A DNA stretch of 64,000 nucleotides from Trematomus loennbergii (Eukaryota; Chordata; Actinopteri; Perciformes; Nototheniidae), in the NCBI GenBank assembly GCA_012861695.1, contig JAAOOA010000060.1, forward strand, positions 30,041,083-30,105,082. The letters are read 5' to 3'. Under the pieces are notes generated by a model, which was given only the letters and a program-made list of their open reading frames with translations, did no database searches and was not told the origin of the DNA. Shown piece by piece: positions 21,721-49,455 of the stretch. The position numbers and the translations under genes are program-made. Within the stretch, counting starts at the first letter, position 1. Every line of letters begins with the position of its first letter.

Positions 21721-22448
21721 ATCAGCACAAGCCTGTAACTCTGCCCGCTTGTAAAATAGGTGTTCTGCGAGTTGCACATCTTTGAGCATTTAGGTGGAGT
21801 AGCTAAATGTTTATTTTTAGAATCCTCGTATGTGCGTTTATTATGGACAAACGACTTTAAAAAAAAAAAAAATCTTTTTATATTATGTAAGCGTGAGATA
21901 AAACATTATAAAAATCCCATACAAAATACCTCCTTGCTTATTTAGTTATAAATCATTCCAATCATTTTAAGTATTCTCACACATTTATAGCAATTTGTGT
22001 CAAACAAATACAGTTTTCTATTAAAAACATACATTTTACAAAAAATATATCTCAATATTTATAAATAATAACTTGATTCGATCTTTTTTAACTACGAATA
22101 CTTTGCTTTGTAAGTACTGGTCACAGATCAGTTAAGTCATTTAGCCAGTCACGGCTCTGAGACACGATCACGCAGCAAAACTGACATCAGATCAGTTTAG
22201 TTTGCCCCGTTATGACGACTGACTGCGGAAATACGTCATTACGTCGACGCTGACGTGGCGGCTGGGTGGGAAGCTCTTCCCGGTTGTTGTGCTAAGCCGG
22301 GGTCCTCCATTCACTGGAGATACCTGTACAGTGACCACAAAATAAAAATACCTGTACTATCAAATCAAAAGTCGAGCATTTGGTCGTTTTGTGTGTGTTT
22401 TAAAATAAAAAGGTAGCCGGTTGACTCAGGCGCTGACTGCTGGCAGCA
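21721..22448. promoter_or_regulatory. Divergent sgms2/papss1 promoter region and papss1 5' UTR
   Basis: Less than 1 kb separates the inferred first exon of sgms2 from the papss1 start codon. The papss1-proximal part is CpG-richer and holds TACGTCATTACGTCGACGC (22232-22250) and TGACGTGG (22251-22258). These resemble ATF/CREB half-sites and the XBP1/ATF6-type UPRE core. Transcription starts are not determined. Confidence 0.5.
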
Positions 22449-39140
<16,692 letters not shown>

Positions 39141-40155
39141 AGGTGGAGTCTCCGGTGAAACAAACATGAATACACATGTGATGTTTACCAGGATTAATGT
39201 GGGGACCACTGATCGTCTGTCAAACACCACGCTCTGGCTTCTGTCCGTGTCACTTTCACATCAACTGTCTATCATGTTACTGCGCTCAGTTGTTTTTAAG
39301 TCTTACGACATTAGTGTTTTAACTGTATGTACTTTTTTTTAATCAACTAAACTCCCTCTGATGGTGAAATATAATAGGAAAGGTTAGTATTCTGCTGAAC
39401 TAGTAATACAAAAAAACCCTAAACATTTCTTTACAATAGATGTTTGTGTTTCTCACTAACTTTGTATATTCTGATGACTGGTTAGAAAAGTATTCTGTAA
39501 AAATTCAAAGATCAAGACCTGTATGGAAAGTACTGTTGACCAGTATTTGAATAGAAAGGGGATGAATGTTGAGTATTGATGATGTCCAAATTAAAAAGAA
39601 AAGTTGCTTTTTACTGTATGTTTGCATGTGGCAGTGTATCTAATGTAAAAGTCGAGTGCCTTGGTCTTCTGAAAGTGACTTCACATGATGTCTTGTTTGA
39701 ATTAGGACACGCAGACACACACACACCTGCTTCTTGTCACACTTGACTTTGCTACACTGAAATGGTCCATTAGTTCAAGTAATGGTCTGCAAAACAGATC
39801 AGTATTAAATATGTTTTATAAGGATATGCAACCCTAACCTTCCCAAACTTCGAGGAAACATTTTTTAACCTTTATATTTGTCAGAGTTAGTCTATTTATT
39901 CTGTTCTAACAGTACATTTTTCTTTTTAACCCTTGTGCATGTAGTTGTGGTGCTTTTTAAATCTCTCAACAGTCCTGCTATTTTGTTACATTTTCATCAT
40001 TATCATGATTGTGTTTTTTTCTCTCGTGGGTTGCTAATATTTTCCATATGGTAATTCTCTTTTAAGAGTTTCACTGTATAATCAGATGGTTGATGGTTAC
40101 CACCAAGGAATCAGATTTGTAATCTTCCTTGTCCAATAAACCATTTTTAGCAAAA
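39141..40155 (+). other. papss1: papss1 3' UTR (approximate end)
   Basis: AT-rich sequence after the stop. The clearest polyadenylation signal is AATAAA at 40135-40140, giving a 3' UTR of about 1.0 kb. An earlier weak ATTAAA-like signal lies near 39590. Confidence 0.6.
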
Positions 40156-41402
40156 GAATTATGTTTACTTTTCCTTTTTGTAATCTTTGAGTTTGTTGCT
40201 TGCGGAATGTTTTTTATTTTCACCCAAAGAGTTTTAAATGCATAACACATTCTCAAACAACTCCACTTGATTTTAAATGGCAGCAAATCATTTCATGTTT
40301 TTCAGAGAACTCAACAGCATTGATGAGATGTCGTCAACTTTAAGCTGCATGTGAGGACTTAATAGCTCTGAATCTCTTTGTCTTCGTGACTAACTTTTTT
40401 CAAGTGCTTTTTTCCAATCGAGAACAGAGATTCAAAACTTTATTTTCTAAGATTTTGTGGACCCTGCTTGTTGGACCTTTGGTGACCTCTAAGTTGGTCA
40501 ATCAGCTGCATATTGGATGAGACAGACCTGCTAGTGACCCCAATCAGACTCAGACACACTGCACTGTATACAGAGAGCTGCAGCTGGCTCCCAGATGCAG
40601 TGAAAGTGGAACATGCAGGGTTAAATGGGACAGAGAAGAGTGGCGCTGTCAGAAATACCCTGGATACTTAATCTAGTCCAACTCCAAGATGTAATGAAGA
40701 GACCTGCCAGCAGCGATCTTTTCTACCTTTCACCAGATCTTGTTCAATCTCAAATGGTAATCAAGCTGGGTCCTCTGTACAACTTCAAAAGAAGAGCTGT
40801 TTTTTCACACACAAAATGATCAAATGAAGTTGGAGAGGTTGCCTTGTGTGTTGTGTTGTTCTTTAAACTGTCTGGAGGAGATCAGATGCTCTCTGGGAAA
40901 TGCAGGTGTCTGTTACTATGTTTATCTGTAATCTCCTGATGTTATCTCACGTGTTGCATGCTCACATTATTTTTAGTTCTGGGTGTTTTTCAGCTTGTTC
41001 GCCCCATAATCTGATCTTGCTTTGAAACGTGTGATCCGTCTGAGAGTGTGTTACACTGTGGCTTCATGCCAGAGTAAAAAGGTTGAAGAGACCAGAATAA
41101 TTTATATAATTCTGACTGCTGTTTACACAATTTATGCCTTTTCTCACCTGCTGCACCACTTCATTTAATCTGGAGCAGCTGTTGTAAGGAATCTAGACAT
41201 TAGTCATAAACAGGTATTGAAAGTGAAGGATGTTTTTATAGGATCCTGAGCTTAATGCCAAGTTAAATAGGTCTTAATAATGCAGATGTTGTCTGTAACT
41301 CAATGTTAAGCCTATATATAGTATAACAATAAAGGATAAATACTGATACATGACATATAAATATTGAAAATGACAGCTAAAATCCCAAAGTCTTTTTGAT
41401 TT
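40156..41402. other. Intergenic sequence
   Basis: No gene, RNA or clear repeat recognised. Confidence 0.5.
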
Positions 41403-41643
41403 GATCGATCATAAATCTATCGATTAGATTTATGATTCGAAAATTATAAAAGTAGAGTAGACATGTGGATATTATCCGGCTGAACAAAACGTGATCCGTC
41501 TCTTCAATTTGTGTCAACCACAGACCTTATTTCGAGCTATTTTCCAAAATCCTATCGAGAAATTGCATTGGTTTTTGTCGAAGGAACCGGAAGTGGTAAA
41601 ATGCTAACTTACTTCCGGGTTTTAGGACGCGTCACTGGCACTC
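41403..41643. mobile_element. TA-flanked element, truncated inverted copy
   Basis: Matches the inside and one end of the 28104-28382 element in opposite orientation, ending ACGCGTCACTGGCACTC followed by TA. The other terminal repeat is absent. Shared internal blocks include TTCCGGTTCCTTCGAC (as its complement) and the GGATATTATCCGGCTG region. Confidence 0.82.
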
Positions 41644-41645
41644 TA

Positions 41646-41892
41646 TTTGTATTGTGATAGGCTAAGGGGCGGGACATCTCTAAGCGGTTGACCAATCACA
41701 ACAGCGCCGGCCAGCTAACCAATCAGAGCAGACTGGGCTCTGGTTTCAGACAGAGGGTGAAAAGAGGTGCTGCAGCACAGGCAGTATGAGAAAAATAAAA
41801 CCCTTTTTGAACATTAAAGCATGTAAACATGTCAAAATAGAGGCTCAAAATACTTATATGAACCTACAAATGAGCATAATAGGGCCTCTGAG
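41646..41892. mobile_element. Partial MITE-like sequence
   Basis: The segment ends ATGAGCATAATAGGGCCTC and contains AACATTAAAGCATGTAAACATG and two CCAATCA boxes. This resembles the 3' half of a common fish MITE whose start reads TTAAAGGTCACCTATTATGC (compare 63250). It has no matching left end. Confidence 0.5.
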
Positions 41893-42498
41893 GAAATTAC
41901 AATAATTAATGAAAGAAAAGCCATTAAAGGTTTCATCAGTGTAGCCTTTATTTTCTAAACTGCTCTACATGCATGCTGCTTCGTACGTGTAATGACATCA
42001 TCGTGTCTCATCCCATACTACCAAAAGGTTCTGATCCTACATGGACTCCAGCTCCCTTTATCTCCAATATCCTTCCATCTGGTTTGAGTTTCATTCAAAG
42101 CCAGTCCTGATAAAAACAGGCTTTACTTTGCAAAACGCAATACAGTGATACAGGACATGCTTACAATTCAGCAGAGGCAATGTCCCTCAGTCTCTAAGGC
42201 GTGTGCAGGGCAGAGTCACTGCTCATCAGCAGTAATGCTATTGCATGACTGCTGGACCTTTAAAAACTGTTTCATGAGCTACTGTGGAAACTTTGGGGTT
42301 TTCAGGACATATGGTTAACATACTGTACGGTTAAGGGCAATTTTATCCTGAAATACATAAAGAAGTTCAGCTGCTTATAGGAATGTTAGATTGGCAAGAT
42401 TAAAATATATAAAAATGTATGTCTACCGAAAGTGGAATACTTATTTGGTTCCCATCTGGTGAATGAGTCCTTCGCTAACATGTCATTATAAGGACATT
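41893..42498. other. Intergenic sequence
   Basis: Nothing recognised. Confidence 0.45.
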
Positions 42499-42860
42499 TG
42501 GTAACACTTTATATTAAGGTACACAATTAACCATCAACTAGTTGTTCATTAACATGCATATTAGCAGTATATTGTCTCTTTATTAGTCATTATAAAACAC
42601 TTATTAATGCCTTATTCTACATGACCATATTCTACAAGTAATAAGCCATTAGTTGAGAGTTTTTCCTCAATAACCCTCTAATTAGTGCTTTTTTATTGCA
42701 AGTAAGGAAGTTGTTGTACATGAGTTTTGGTCTTAATATGCTCTGCTCAATATGGGCCTAATAAGGCAGTAGTAGGCTACCACAAGAATAGTAATTCTCC
42801 GATAATAACACTTAACAAATATGATCTATTCTTATGTAACAAGACATGAAACTATAAGTC

Positions 42861-43231
42861 TTAAAGGTAGGGTAGGTAAGAAATGAATGGAGAAACCAGC
42901 TCGAGTGCGCTAGAATTTGAAACTACGCACCCGAAAAAAATCTGCCCCTTCCTTCAGACTTCTTTACAGAGCCCCTCCTCCAACACACACGAACGCGCAC
43001 ATGACCAATGAGGGCACGAGATAAGTTTGTGCACAAGATGGAAGGCTGACAGGCAGGTAGGCGGCTAAAATAATTGGTCGTGCTTTTTACAGCGCGACGG
43101 CTTCCACAGATGACATTTTTTTATGTATTTATTGTCAAAGCATTTAATGTATTCATTGCTATCGGGATAAGAGCATTCCATGGAATATAACAAAAAGTGT
43201 TTCTGAAGTGAATTACCTACCCTACCTTTAA
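42861..43231. mobile_element. TTAA-flanked MITE nested in left arm
   Basis: Begins TTAAAGGTAGGGTAGGTAA and ends TTACCTACCCTACCTTTAA. The TTAA target is confirmed because the uninterrupted partner arm joins straight across this point (CTATAAGTSTTAA then TGTGTCTAAATAACTC). Confidence 0.92.
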
Positions 43232-43509
43232 TTGTGTCTAAATAACTCAAAATTAGGTATTTATATCTAATAATATGTTTTGCGGTATTGACAGTTCAGC
43301 TACCAATAACAAGGTGATATTGACCTGTATGTTTCATATTTGCACATTCATATTGTTGTGAAATGTGTACTGAAGGTTAGACAGGAAACCGGGTACAGGT
43401 CAGGAAGAAATAGGAGAAAGTGAACTGAATAGCATGGCAGTAGACTGCTACTAATTTTCCCTATGCAACCTGAAGAGTAAAAGGGTCAAGTCCGTCAGAA
43501 AGCATTGAC

Positions 43510-43546
43510 TGTAAGTGTAAGTATAAGCCTTACACTTACACTGTAA
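43510..43546. repeat. Small hairpin
   Basis: TGTAAGTGTAAG and CTTACACTTACA face each other across a short loop inside the 42.5-45 kb element. Confidence 0.6.
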
Positions 43547-44331
43547 GGATTAGTAATATGTATTGTGTTTATGTGATGACATTTGAAGATGTTAAAACAG
43601 AATGAGAAAATGCGCTAGCGTTAGCATACACGCTAGCGTTGGCCATACTAGCCTGTATGCTTATTGCACAGCTAGCATTATCTATATTGACCTTGTTTAC
43701 ACTTAGCAGTCCTATGTGTTAATCTGTGTATGTTACCCTTGCATATATGAGATCATTAAGTGCCTTGTAACTTCTGTTTTATAGTTTCACTCCGTTTGAA
43801 TGTCAGTGGACTGCAAATAAGTCAATAAAGGAGCATGGCTGCTCATTCCCTGGCTCTCAAAAGAGTTTGGCTGGCTGTTTAATCTATGTTCACACTGAGA
43901 CAGTACAACACAGAGAGAGAACAGTACACCTATTGTGTAAGTACATACAAGCAGGTCACACAGTATGATCACAAATACGTAAAATCTGTCGTTTTGTATT
44001 AAAAAGTACAGGCTGCTTTTGTGTTCTCAGCCTTGGAGAAACTTGTCATGTTTTGGTAGGCATATGTGTCAGAACCTCTCTTTAGTGGTTCATTAATAAA
44101 ACAGATATTTCAACGTGTGCCTACTTTGTTCATGTACTGTTGAGGTTAATTTCAGTAGTTGTGTGCTATCATGTGTGAAGAGGAGGCAACTTTAGAATAG
44201 GGAACCTGTTCAGGTCAATTAGAGTCAAATTACTAGCTTATTGGTTATGAACAAGACTTCACTTTAAAATAGGGAACATGTTCTTAGATATAAATACCTC
44301 ATTTTGAGTTATTTAGACACATTAACACTTA

Positions 44332-44596
44332 CGGCCCGTCCACACAGCGGCTTTGGAAAAAGCTTGCCGGCGGGCGTGTCTGAGGCTCGACCAACAACCA
44401 ATCACATGAATCTCCCGCCCCTGACACACAAGCAGCGGTTTGATTGGCTAGAGCTTGTACTGGCATATGATTTGATTGGCTGACGCTTCCACCGAAAGCT
44501 TCAGAAGCTTCAAAAGTTGAACATTGCTCAACTTTTGCAGCCTGAAACGCCAGGAAAACTCCGCTCTGCTTCCAACGCTGCTGTGTGGACGGGCCG
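44332..44596. mobile_element. TTA-flanked (PIF/Harbinger-type) MITE nested in right arm
   Basis: Starts CGGCCCGTCCACACAGCGGC, ends GCTGTGTGGACGGGCCG, and is flanked by TTA on both sides (44329-44331, 44597-44599). Three-base TTA/TWA duplications are typical of PIF/Harbinger. The other arm shows the pre-insertion site, confirming the duplication. Confidence 0.9.
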
Positions 44597-44951
44597 TTAT
44601 AGTTTCATGTCTTGTTACATAAGAATAGATCATATTTGTTAAGTGTTATTATGGGAGAATTACTATTCTTGTGGTACTACTGCCTTATTAGGCCCATATT
44701 GAGCAGAGCATATTAAGACCCAAACTCATGTACAACAACTTCCTTACTTGCAATAAATAAGAACTAATTAGAGGGTTATTGAGGAAAAACTCTCAACTAA
44801 TGGCTTATTACTTGTAGAATATGGTCATGTAGAATAAGGCATTAATAAGTGTTTTATAATGACTAATAAAGAGCCAATATACTGCTAATATGCATGTTAA
44901 TTAACAACTAGTTGATGGTTAATTTGTGTACCTTAATATAAAGTGTTACCA

Positions 44952-47900
44952 TGTATTGCCTTAGCTGCTTGGAAATATACATTTACGTAGTATGATAGTT
45001 CACTGACTTAACATACAATTACGATATTGTTTGCCTACTAATGTATTTCATTATAACAAAATGCTGTCTGATTGATGAACAGCTTGTATGACAAACGCTC
45101 CTTTAATGTTTACATACAGTACAATATGGTAGCCAGAGAATAGCTACAAACCAATGGTCATGCTCCCATCATAAAGTTGTACTGCTTAATAACACATGCC
45201 TTTCATATAGGATTCAGGAGACAGTCATTACTACAAGATCACCAGAGCCGGATAAGTCCCTCTGCTTTATGATTCTCTTGTCAAAGCACCATGTCAGGAT
45301 GAGGCTAGACAGCCTCGGGAACATAACCCCAGGAGCCAGAGGCTCAACATAAAGAGATCACAGACAGAGAGAGATTATGCATCAAATGATGATTCGTGAG
45401 CACATCAAAGGAAAGCATCTGTTTCGTAACCTTGGAGGACTCTGGGAAACAAGAATTCAAGGCTATTAGACAACAGATACACTGTCAGGCACGAACGGTG
45501 GGCTGTAAGCTCATCCCATCCTCAGTGAGGGTCTCTCGTAAAGAATGGGATGCAACACCTGAGAAAGAGGAAACAGTATATCTGTACCTGTCACCAACAT
45601 AGAGGATACACACGTACAATGTCAACAGATACAAATTACAGAGGACATGACAGGGCATGAGTAAAGTTGAGTTTAAACTCAACTAAAACTGAACCTTGAA
45701 GAACTCCGCAAGTTACTTAAATTAAACAAGAGGAGATTCCCATAAGTCTATGTATCAATTTACAAACCTAAACGGCTAAATAAGAAGACTAGGACTATAA
45801 GTATATAGAGGAGGAGGTACAAGATATGTCTATGTGCCCTGATTAAAGAACACCGAATTATAATCAATCTAAATCAATAACTGTTTCTTAAAATATAAAT
45901 GATTGCAACGTGTAGATTTTTAAGACAGACACATGGCTGATAAATGGCAGATTTACTTCAAAGATTTGGGATTATACATAATTTAATGATCTTTGCAGGG
46001 AGTCAAAGTAATATTCTTAATTTCTGTATCCAGACATTTTATTGTGTCCCAAATTCATTGTTATAAAACCGTTTAAGGTTTTGTCTCTTGTCATAGACTG
46101 CCATCTCAGTTACTCTGGTTTCCATCTTTAAGGCAGAGTGTTTAACATTTAACAAATACTGGATCAGACTTGATTGGATTGAATATTGGGTTTATGGAGA
46201 TGTTTAAAACTGAATAAACCTCTGCAGCCCTTCAACATTAGTCTTTTTGATTTAGTTAAACAACTCCTATTTGGAATTCAATGGTTGTATTCAATGGTTT
46301 ATTGAATCTGGACCGTCAGCATGTTTCTGCTACAAAACCAATCTTCTTTTTTTTAAGCATTCTCCTACAATATGTCTCTTCACAGTTTGAATTCAATGGT
46401 AGAAAGAGTGCACAGCTGGCACATATCAGCCCACTCAGCAGATTAAATTGAATTCACTGTGATTGTTTGATTGCAGCAGAATATTCTTTGATTGGTGACC
46501 CCTCACGTGTTGCCAAAGAACCGAACCCTGACCACTACAAGGTACAAGCTAGTAGAGCCACACTGGAGATTTAAGTCCAGGGAGGGAGGAAATGTGCCAT
46601 GTCAGAAATGTGGTAAACCTGTAATGTCTCAAAGTAAATGAAATATAGGACACACGCTGTGCAAATCCACCACAGGCACATTGAAACAATTGGGAAATGT
46701 CTTTGTTGTGGCTCACACTTTCATTACCATGTGACCCTCCTGGCATTAAAGAGCAACATTGATCGGAACACCAAAATGTTTTATTTGGTTGGTATGCAGA
46801 GCAGATTTAATTTTGATGAACTTTATTGAATAACAACTAATTACACTGTAAGCAACATAAAGTTGATTAGAATATTGTTGTATACAGATGACAAAAGTGC
46901 ATATGCTTATGTGCTCTTGTTTTCTTTTAAGGCCATTATCCTGCCAGGGACTGTGAATACAAATTAGTTTAAATGGCCAAATCTGGTACATTTACATGAT
47001 GGGCTCAAATGCACATTTTTATAATATGCATGGTCCCTTCTTAAATAAATGAATGCAAATACAAAAACATTAACATTTGAGGGTGTGTTTATATCATATT
47101 TTTTCTAGCCCCCTAACAATGATTTAAAAGTTTATTCAATATAGTTTTCTGCAATTTTTTAAAGAAACCTTTGGAAGTCACAGGTCAAGAAACAGTTTAT
47201 TCTCATCATTATTCTTGTTGGCATTTACATAAAAGGTTCTCGGAAATACTTCTGTTCTTTACAAACATTAAAGTAAGATGATCCAGTGTTGTATTCTTCA
47301 CAATAAGATTCTTTGTGCAGTTGAAGAATCTGGTAAGCATTTTATGTCACTCTCTTTACATCCATATGGAAATAGGACTCAGCTGCTATGTGTTTAGTAT
47401 TCAGGTTACAGTGAGGTTTTTACAGTTTCCTCTTGTGCATCAAAACAGTCTCTTTACATGGGCAAATAGTGTCCACACAATAAAGGAAGTTAATTATAAC
47501 GTTGAGATAGTTATTTTTTCGGATTCATGTGGGCAAACTGAAAATAACCGCCCTATGTCGGGATGCAACAAATACAACTTAGGGTTGTTTGTCCGTTTGA
47601 AAACAAGAGAGACGAGAGTAAGCTGCTGAACAGATGAATCACAAATACACAGTTTAGTTCAAATGTATAGGTTTAGATGAAGGGAGTGCCTTGCGGCATC
47701 TAGACATGGAAACAAGTGCATGTTTTCCCAAACGGCTTCAGGGTGCGCCTCCGACCTACGTGTGTTTGGGAAGACGACTGCCATCAGTATGATACAGGTG
47801 GGAAAAGGTCAATGTTAGCATGAAGTGAAAAAGCGCTCAGAACACGACGTTTTTATTAAGGTAACAATTTGCTTTTAAATAGATATTAAGATACAGTGGA

Positions 47901-48645
47901 GAAATGTTTACATGAGAAAGGAATAAAGTCCCATTGTGTGAGTTGAAATCCGAACACTTAGCTTTGTTGCTTAAGCAAACAACACGGTTAGCTTCGGCTC
48001 AGCCGTCGCCATTCATCTTACCATTAAAATGTACTTATATACATGGTGTATTTTTACATATATTTTTTTAATCAACGAGTGCTTGCCTCTTACTTTTGAC
48101 TTTTATCCGCACTGTACCTTTAATGCTGTAAATGTAATCGCAGCGGGACGAATTACGGATGATTCTGACGTTGAGAGCAGCTCCTAAAACAGACACGTAT
48201 GAATTTCGTTTTCAAGAACCTTTTTTTTTTACTCAGTAATGTTCAGTAGCTTCCACATTTGAAATCATTGCTTGGGTAGGAGGGCATTTTATCAGCATAC
48301 ATTACATGAATCAGCACTAAACTAATGAGTTTTGGTTTAAGATACATTACATTACATTTATCAAATTGTGCTGAGTCAGCCGACAGCTGGGCTACCACAG
48401 CCTTCAGCTCGGTGCTGACCTGGCACTCTGTCACTAACTCTGTATAATGATGTTTGCTCGCTGCTGCTGGCAGGAGCCTCCTTCACCACAGCCTCCACCT
48501 GCTTTTGTTTTCCTCAGCTGCATAAACCTGAGACTGTGTTTATGTCTGGATTGACATGCGTGTTGTTTATGATGTTTTTATCCCGTTTTGTTTAAAAAGA
48601 GTGGACACCAGTACAAATATACCACCATTTATTTTTAGTAATGAC
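44952..48645. other. Intergenic sequence
   Basis: 3.7 kb of AT-rich DNA. Short open frames do not resemble known proteins and I see no repeat with clear ends. Confidence 0.45.
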
Positions 48646-48650
48646 CTAGT

Positions 48651-49450
48651 TGTCACGATCCTAGTGTTTTAGTTTTGTCTGTCTTGTAATGGGTTTTATT
48701 TTGCTGTTCTGTTCTCCCTGGGTGTTTCTCAATCGCGAGTACGCTTGCTTGGTAGCACATGTCTGCCGAGCATCTTGCTTCAGAAGCGAGTCAAGAATAC
48801 TTCCTGACATTTGGAAAACAAAGAGTGGAACAGGCTAGCAAGTGTGCAGGTGTGCGTCATATGAGAGGCCCCGCCTTACATCTTCCGCCACAGATTTGGG
48901 GAAATTGGTCCGTGCGCAAAGCATTGTGGGATTTTAAGACCGCGGAGTCTACTCATGTGCAGCCTCGATATTTCTCCAAACGGAGTACGCCGGGCTCGGT
49001 AGATTTCCAAGTATGCTGGAGATTGGAACAGTACTTCGGCGGCACTCGATGACGTAGTATGCTTGAAATAGTGGCTCTGCAGCAGCTTTACTCGCAATTG
49101 AGAAACGGCCCCAGTCTCTTGTTTTCCTTCCTGTGTTTTTCCTCCTGTGTCTGATTGTCTGATTGTGTTCACCTGTTGCCCTTGTGTTTCTGCCTCCCCT
49201 GCCCAGCTGTGTCTTGTCCTGTGATTACCCCTCTTTGTATTTAGTCTTGTCTTCCCCTGTGTTCCTTGTCGGTTCATTGTCTTTCCTGTCTCCCTCCATG
49301 TTGGTCACGGTCAGTTTTTGTGTTGTTGCTACCTTGTGCTACCTGTGTGTTTCATGCCATGTTTTTGTTCATCAGCTTTTTGTTCCAAGACCTTTTTACC
49401 TTTTTTTGTATTCTGCAATTGGGTCCTACCTTTTTCCACGATCCATAACA
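48651..49450 (+). mobile_element. Solo gypsy-type LTR interrupted by a MITE
   Basis: Begins TGTCACGATCC and ends CCACGATCCATAACA, flanked by the 5-bp duplication CTAGT (48646-48650, 49451-49455) typical of LTR integration. No internal retrotransposon sequence is present, so it is a solo LTR left by recombination. Its 3' part shares the GCAATTGGGTCCTAC motif with the LTR at 3746-4178. Removing the insert at 48720-49111 leaves about 408 bp, a normal LTR length. Confidence 0.85.
48720..49111. mobile_element. MITE nested in the solo LTR
   Basis: The left end GGGTGTTTCTCAATCGCGAG and the right end CTCGCAATTGAGAAACGGCCC form an imperfect inverted repeat of about 20 bp. It has no transposase. The target-site duplication is not obvious, so boundaries may be off by a few bases. 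Confidence 0.75.
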
Positions 49451-49455
49451 CTAGT

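Larger units (their letters stand above)
42499..44951. mobile_element. Long inverted-repeat DNA element with two nested MITEs
   Basis: Starts TGGTAACACTTTATATTAAG and ends with its inverse. The arms are 42499-43275 (interrupted by a MITE at 42861-43231) and about 44280-44951 (interrupted by another at 44332-44596). After removing the inserts they are near-identical inverted copies of about 400 bp. The interior of about 1 kb has no transposase frame. No clear target-site duplication is seen at the outer ends. Ends of the GGTAACACTTTA type are widespread in fish genomes; I do not assign a superfamily. Confidence 0.85.
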
